From NCBI GenBank assembly GCA_016213625.1, contig JACQZZ010000043.1, positions 1-43,285 on the forward strand: a stretch of 43,285 nt of DNA, written 5' to 3'. How positions within the stretch are numbered: the first letter of the stretch is position 1; each line of letters begins with the position of its first letter. Shown here in pieces: positions 39,825-43,285 of this stretch. The DNA comes from Actinomycetota bacterium. GTDB lineage: Bacteria; Actinomycetota; Acidimicrobiia; Acidimicrobiales; Ilumatobacteraceae. The position numbers were made by a program, and so were the translations under genes. Below the pieces are notes generated by a model. It did no database searches, was not told where the DNA came from, and saw only the letters and a program-made list of their open reading frames with translations.

Positions 39825-40668
39825 GGGTGAGGAGGCCGTGGGTGAGGGCAATGGTGCCGTCGGGGTTCACGGCGTCGAACCACAAGTACTGATCGGTGGC
39901 GCCCAGCAGGCGCACGTCGAACGACGAGCCCAGCGCCACCGGTGTGCGGAACCCCCCGGCGACTCGACGGACCGATGCCAACGGGACGTCGGCCAACGCT
40001 GCGGCGATGCCGACCGACCGGGCGAGCGTGGCGGTGCCGTGGAGGATGGGCGCCGGAAGTCCCGCCCGCTGCGCCGCCACCATGTCGGTGTGGATGGGGT
40101 TCCAGATGCGAGCACACTCGGAGTAGACGTGCGCATCGATGCTGCGCACCGTCGAGGTCGCAGTGGCGAGGGGCGTGGCGGCGGAAGGCGCGGTGGGCGT
40201 CTCGGGCCATTCGAGGGGGAGTGATGCGGGCTCGCCCTCCAGTTCGACGCCAAGGAAGAGCGACGTGAACCGCGTGCGCCACACGACCTGGCCGTCGGCA
40301 TCGGTGGCCGTGAACAGGATCTCCTGCGTGGCGCCGGCCCGCCGTCGGTCGACGCCGATGATGCGACCATCGAGACGCACCTGTTCGCCGGCCCGCAACG
40401 GACGGGCGAGATGAAGGTCGTGGCCGACGTGGATGCCCCGACGGACTTCGTCGTCGGTCATTCCGGTGCGGGCCGACCGCTGGGCGATGATGAGCTCCCA
40501 CTCGGGGGCGACGGGGAACAGCGGATGCACCACCACGCCGGTGACGGTGTCGTAGAGCTCGCGCCGCTCGTCGGGCACGCCTGCGGCATACGCCATGGTC
40601 CAGCGTGCGTCGTACCGCACCTCGATGGTGCCGGCGGACTCGCCGAGGGCCTGAGCGTGAAGGGGCAT
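39814..40668 (-). CDS. MaoC/HTD2-like double-hotdog acyl-CoA (de)hydratase family protein
   Basis: A 284-residue double-hotdog protein. The N-terminal hotdog (YAAGVPDERRELYDTVTGVV and then VHPLFPVAPEW) resembles FAS1/HTD2-type dehydratases. The C-terminal hotdog has ECARIWNPIHTDMVAAQRAG then LPAPILHGTATLARS, the hydratase-2 signature. The signature is normally GDxNPxH; here the catalytic Asp position is Ile (RIWNPIH) while the His is kept, so dehydratase activity is doubtful and a thioester-binding or altered role is possible. TACAAT lies 8 nt before the ATG. It is divergent from the aminotransferase with overlapping promoters, so the three genes 39814-43285 may serve one pathway. Confidence 0.8.
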   Translation of the reverse strand: MPLHAQALGESAGTIEVRYDARWTMAYAAGVPDERRELYDTVTGVVVHPLFPVAPEWELIIAQRSARTGMTDDEVRRGIHVGHDLHLARPLRAGEQVRLDGRIIGVDRRRAGATQEILFTATDADGQVVWRTRFTSLFLGVELEGEPASLPLEWPETPTAPSAATPLATATSTVRSIDAHVYSECARIWNPIHTDMVAAQRAGLPAPILHGTATLARSVGIAAALADVPLASVRRVAGGFRTPVALGSSFDVRLLGATDQYLWFDAVNPDGTIALTHGLLTLRG

Positions 40669-40676
40669 GGACAGTC

Positions 40677-40682
40677 ATTGTA
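40677..40682 (-). promoter_or_regulatory. -10 element (TACAAT) of MaoC-like gene
   Basis: TACAAT ends 8 nt before the ATG at 40668 and is buried in the left arm of the palindrome at 40678-40692. Confidence 0.45.
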
Positions 40683-40692
40683 CGCTGTACAA
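40678..40692. promoter_or_regulatory. Palindromic operator TTGTAC-GCT-GTACAA over both divergent -10 elements
   Basis: TTGTACGCTGTACAA has perfect 6-bp arms. It contains most of the minus-strand -10 (40677-40682) and all of the plus-strand -10 (40681-40686). One bound dimer, of TetR or GntR type by size, would silence the MaoC-like gene and the aminotransferase-M81 operon together. No regulator gene is in the window. Confidence 0.65.
40681..40686 (+). promoter_or_regulatory. -10 element (TACGCT) of aminotransferase gene
   Basis: TACGCT ends 7 nt before the GTG at 40694. It decides this start over the in-frame ATG at 40667, which would lie upstream of the promoter. Confidence 0.5.
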
Positions 40693-40693
40693 G

Positions 40694-42022
40694 GTGCCGT
40701 ACCCAGACCTCTCCTCGCTGTCCGCCAAGTTGTTCGAGCGTGGCCAGGAGGTGATGCCCGGCGGCAACAGCCGAGTCGGCGTGATGTTCCAGCCGTACCC
40801 GCTGTACGCCGCGTTCGGCAAGGGGTGTCGGGTCACCGATGTGGAGGGCGTCGAGCGCATCGACTTCATCAACAACTGGTCGTCGCTCATCCACGGTCAC
40901 GGCAACCCGCAGGTGCTCGCCGCCATCGCCGAACAGTCGCAACGGCTGCTGGCCGTCGGCATGCCCACGGAAGTGGAGATCGAGCTGGCCGAACTGCTCA
41001 CGTCGCGGGTGCCGGGCGTGGAGCAGATTCGCTTCAGCAACTCCGGCTCGGAGGGTGTGTTGATGGCGTTGCGTGCGGCGAAGGCATTCACCGGTCGACC
41101 GAAGATCGCCAAGGTGGAGGGGGCGTACCACGGCAACGCCGACGCCATCGAGGTGAGTGTCGCCCCGTCGCCGAAGCAGTGGGGAGCGCCGGAGGCGCCC
41201 GCCACGGTCGCGTCCACCGAGGGTCTGACCGCAGGTGTGTTGCAGGACAGCATCGTGCTGCCGTTCAACGATGTCGAGGACACCCGGCGCATCATCGAGG
41301 CGCACGCTCACGAACTGGCGGCGGTGGTCATCGACCCGGTCGTGTCGCGCATGGGGTTCGTACAGGCCACCCCCGAGTACCTGCGGATGGTGCGCGACGT
41401 GACCGAGCAGCACGGCGTCCTGCTGGTGTTCGACGAGGTGTTCTCGTTCCGCATGGGTTACCGCGGCGCACAGGGCGAGGTGGGCATCACGCCCGACCTC
41501 ACGGCGCTCGGCAAGATCATCGGCGGTGGACTCCCGGTGGGTGCCACCGGTGGACGGCGCGACGTAATGGCCGTGTTCGACCAGACCAAGCTGCCGTTGC
41601 GCGTGGAGCACGGTGGCACCTACAACGCGAATCCCATGACCATGGCAGCCGGCCTTGCTGCGATGCAGCAGATGACACCGGCGGCGTACGACCGGTTGAA
41701 CGCACTCGGCGACCGCGCGCGCGACGGGCTGCGCGCCGCGCTGCACGACTCGGGTCTCGTCGGTGCGGTGCACGGGTGCGCCAGCATGGTGGCGCTCATC
41801 TTCAACGACGCGCCGTTCTCCAACTACCGCGAACTCCCGCTGCGCCGGCGAGAGGCCGAGATGATCTCCACGTTGCACCGCTACCTGCTGAACCACGGCG
41901 TCACGATCATTCCTCACGGGATGATGCTGCTGTCCACGGCGATGACCGAGGACGACATCGACGAGATGCTCACCGCGATGCGTGGCGGCATGAAGGTGCT
42001 CGCCGGAGCGGCGAGCGAATGA
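40694..42022 (+). CDS. Class III aminotransferase, glutamate-1-semialdehyde aminomutase-like
   Basis: A 442-residue PLP enzyme. GGNSRVGVMFQPYPLYAAFG near the start is typical of the GSA-aminomutase-like branch. SNSGSEGVLMALRAAKAFTG is the phosphate-binding segment, LLVFDEVFSFRMGYRGAQGE the metal-independent Asp region, and LGKIIGGGLPVGATGG carries the PLP lysine. Because its partners are an M81 peptidase and a MaoC-like protein rather than heme genes, it is more likely a catabolic or secondary aminotransferase or aminomutase than HemL. Start at the leaderless GTG. The stop overlaps the M81 gene start by ATGA. Confidence 0.87.
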   Translation: MPYPDLSSLSAKLFERGQEVMPGGNSRVGVMFQPYPLYAAFGKGCRVTDVEGVERIDFINNWSSLIHGHGNPQVLAAIAEQSQRLLAVGMPTEVEIELAELLTSRVPGVEQIRFSNSGSEGVLMALRAAKAFTGRPKIAKVEGAYHGNADAIEVSVAPSPKQWGAPEAPATVASTEGLTAGVLQDSIVLPFNDVEDTRRIIEAHAHELAAVVIDPVVSRMGFVQATPEYLRMVRDVTEQHGVLLVFDEVFSFRMGYRGAQGEVGITPDLTALGKIIGGGLPVGATGGRRDVMAVFDQTKLPLRVEHGGTYNANPMTMAAGLAAMQQMTPAAYDRLNALGDRARDGLRAALHDSGLVGAVHGCASMVALIFNDAPFSNYRELPLRRREAEMISTLHRYLLNHGVTIIPHGMMLLSTAMTEDDIDEMLTAMRGGMKVLAGAASE

Positions 42023-43285
42023 GCCGTCCGCCCGGCGTCGGTGTTGCCTCGCCCCGCGTGGGTGTTGTGGGCTACATGCACGAGGTGAACGCCCTGGCCG
42101 ACCCCGTCACGCTGGGAGACGGCCTGCAGACCGCCGAGACGCCGGGTGGGCTGGAGTCGGTGTGGGAGGCAGGCGCCGTCATCACGCGACTGCGCGAACT
42201 CCGACCGGTGGAGATCGTCGAGTTCCCGGTGTGGGAGTTCGGCGCGAGCGGGCCGCTGGTCGACGACGACTTCCGCACGATGCTCGACGGCACGGTGCGG
42301 GCGTTGCGCGCGGCCGGACCGCTCGATGCCGTGGCCGTGGCCGGTCACGGCGCCGGTCGCACGGTGACCGACCTGGATGCCGATGCCACGTTCCTGCGTG
42401 CCGTGCGCGCCGTGGTCGGCGCCGTGCCGCTGGTGGCAGTGCTCGACTTCCATGCCAACGTGTCGCCGGCGATGGTGGATCTGTGTGACGTCATCGTGGG
42501 GTATCGCACGAACCCGCACATCGACATCGTCGAGCGGCTGCGGGAGGCGGGCGATCACCTGCACCGACTGCTCGACACGCCGGGCACGGTGCGCGCTCGA
42601 TGCCGGCTGCCGATGGTGCTCCCGCAGATCGCGCAGCTCACCACCCCTGGCGAACCGCTGGGCGAGGTGTCGGCGCTGGCGGACTCCTTGCGCGTGGCGC
42701 CCATCCGCAACATCAGTGTGTTCGGCGGGTTCTCGTTGGGTGACGTGCCCGACTGCGGAGTGTCGGTCTGCGTCACGGCGGACCAGGGGCACGAGCAAGC
42801 TGCCGCCGATGCCGCGACGGAGTTGGCCCGCCTGGCGTGGTCGCTCCGCCCGCAGTACCGCCTGCACTGCACCGGGGTGGCCCAGGCCGTGGATCGAGCC
42901 GCACAGGCGGCATCGGGTGAGTGCGCGCCGGTCATCCTCGCCGACACCGCGGACAACCCCGGCGGCGGTGCGCCGGGCAACACCACCTTCCTGCTCCGTG
43001 CGTTGACCGACGCGGGTGTCAACGGCGTGGTCATGGGTCTCCAGTGCGATCGCGGCGTGGTGGACAGTGCGTGGGAGGCAGGCGTGGGGGCCATCGTGCG
43101 AGTGGTGTTCAACGAAGGCAGCACCCGGCCGCTCGCCACACCGTTCGCAGCCGATGCGACGGTCATGGCGCTGGCCGACGGAGTGTTTGTGCCCACTCGT
43201 GGTGTGTACGAAGGTGCGAACCGGTATCCGGGCCGTTGTTGTGCGCTGGATCTCGGTGGCATCCGCATCGGCGTGTCGTCACACA
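42019..43285 (+). CDS. M81-family metallopeptidase (microcystinase C/MlrC-like), cut by window edge
   Basis: The first ~422 residues of an M81 protein; the frame is open to the window end. The family landmarks are present: GVVGYMHEVNALADP (metal-binding HE and Asn), VAVAGHGAGRTV, LDFHANVSPAMVD with the metal His, GYRTNPHIDIVERLREA, and ILADTADNPGGGAPGNTTFL. MlrC hydrolyses linearised microcystin, and most family members have unknown amide substrates. It overlaps the aminotransferase stop by ATGA, so one operon would hydrolyse an amide and then process the amine. The expected length is about 480-500 residues, so little is missing. Confidence 0.88.
   Translation, partial: MSRPPGVGVASPRVGVVGYMHEVNALADPVTLGDGLQTAETPGGLESVWEAGAVITRLRELRPVEIVEFPVWEFGASGPLVDDDFRTMLDGTVRALRAAGPLDAVAVAGHGAGRTVTDLDADATFLRAVRAVVGAVPLVAVLDFHANVSPAMVDLCDVIVGYRTNPHIDIVERLREAGDHLHRLLDTPGTVRARCRLPMVLPQIAQLTTPGEPLGEVSALADSLRVAPIRNISVFGGFSLGDVPDCGVSVCVTADQGHEQAAADAATELARLAWSLRPQYRLHCTGVAQAVDRAAQAASGECAPVILADTADNPGGGAPGNTTFLLRALTDAGVNGVVMGLQCDRGVVDSAWEAGVGAIVRVVFNEGSTRPLATPFAADATVMALADGVFVPTRGVYEGANRYPGRCCALDLGGIRIGVSSH

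Noticed and set aside
1..43285. tRNA, rRNA, insertion sequence or prophage genes
   Set aside because: No cloverleaf with a CCA-like end, rRNA segment, transposase or integrase sequence was recognised on either strand; small non-coding RNAs cannot be excluded by eye.

Overview
The window comes from a GC-rich, gene-dense bacterium that looks like an actinobacterium, probably of the Acidimicrobiia/Ilumatobacter type. This is inferred from gene content (coenzyme F420 synthesis by a fused FbiC, an Ada-AlkA fusion, a CP-ATP-grasp/alpha-E/transglutaminase cluster like M. tuberculosis Rv2411c-Rv2409c, several acyl-CoA dehydrogenases) and from start-site architecture. No rRNA or other phylogenetic marker is present. 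About 19 starts are preceded by a TANNNT-like -10 hexamer that ends 6-8 nt before the ATG/GTG, the signature of leaderless transcription. I used this rule to choose several starts. Shine-Dalgarno sites appear mainly inside operons and in one possibly imported block.

Layout. 1-1.6 kb: the end of a Kef/NhaP-type antiporter with a small winged-helix regulator behind a PHO-box-like repeat, then an FNT-family channel. 1.7-12 kb: an acyl-CoA dehydrogenase behind a perfect 16-bp palindrome; deoC-deoA; an AlaX editing protein; a DUF3048 lipoprotein; a DUF3303 protein; a kinase-GNAT fusion; a second acyl-CoA dehydrogenase; a methyltransferase; and a Tat-exported multicopper oxidase with a Met-rich loop and a CsoR-type copper operator. 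11.9-18.6 kb: mraY, then a tightly packed four-gene peptide-ligase-like cluster (CP-ATP-grasp, alpha-E, a CP-ATP-grasp/alpha-E fusion, transglutaminase) headed by a 12-codon leaderless upstream ORF. The ATP-grasp half of the fusion has lost the segment carrying the presumed ATP-binding lysine. 18.7-22.3 kb: alkylation repair (ada-alkA fusion, ogt) and two proteins of unknown function. 22.4-26.8 kb: a LuxR-HTH remnant next to an Lrp / methionine gamma-lyase-like / 2-oxoacid dehydrogenase E1 block resembling Pseudomonas mdeR-mdeA-mdeB. 26.8-37.2 kb, minus strand: the conserved housekeeping order HxlR-glmU-prs-rplY-pth and then mfd-lacI-DUF4032, interrupted by an opposite-strand lipoprotein gene. 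GlmU lacks most of its acetyltransferase half. 37.2-39.8 kb: fbiC, separated from the divergent HxlR gene by a symmetric array of eight ~20-bp half-sites centred on a perfect 14-bp inverted repeat, with two 20-bp operator-like repeats around the fbiC start. 39.8-43.3 kb: a MaoC-like double-hotdog protein divergent from an aminotransferase-M81 peptidase pair, with one palindrome covering both -10 elements.

The least explained pieces are the HxlR/fbiC intergenic array, the CP-ATP-grasp cluster with its degenerate fusion and coupled micro-ORF, the shortened GlmU, and the mde-like block beside a broken LuxR gene. No tRNA, rRNA, insertion sequence or CRISPR array was seen.
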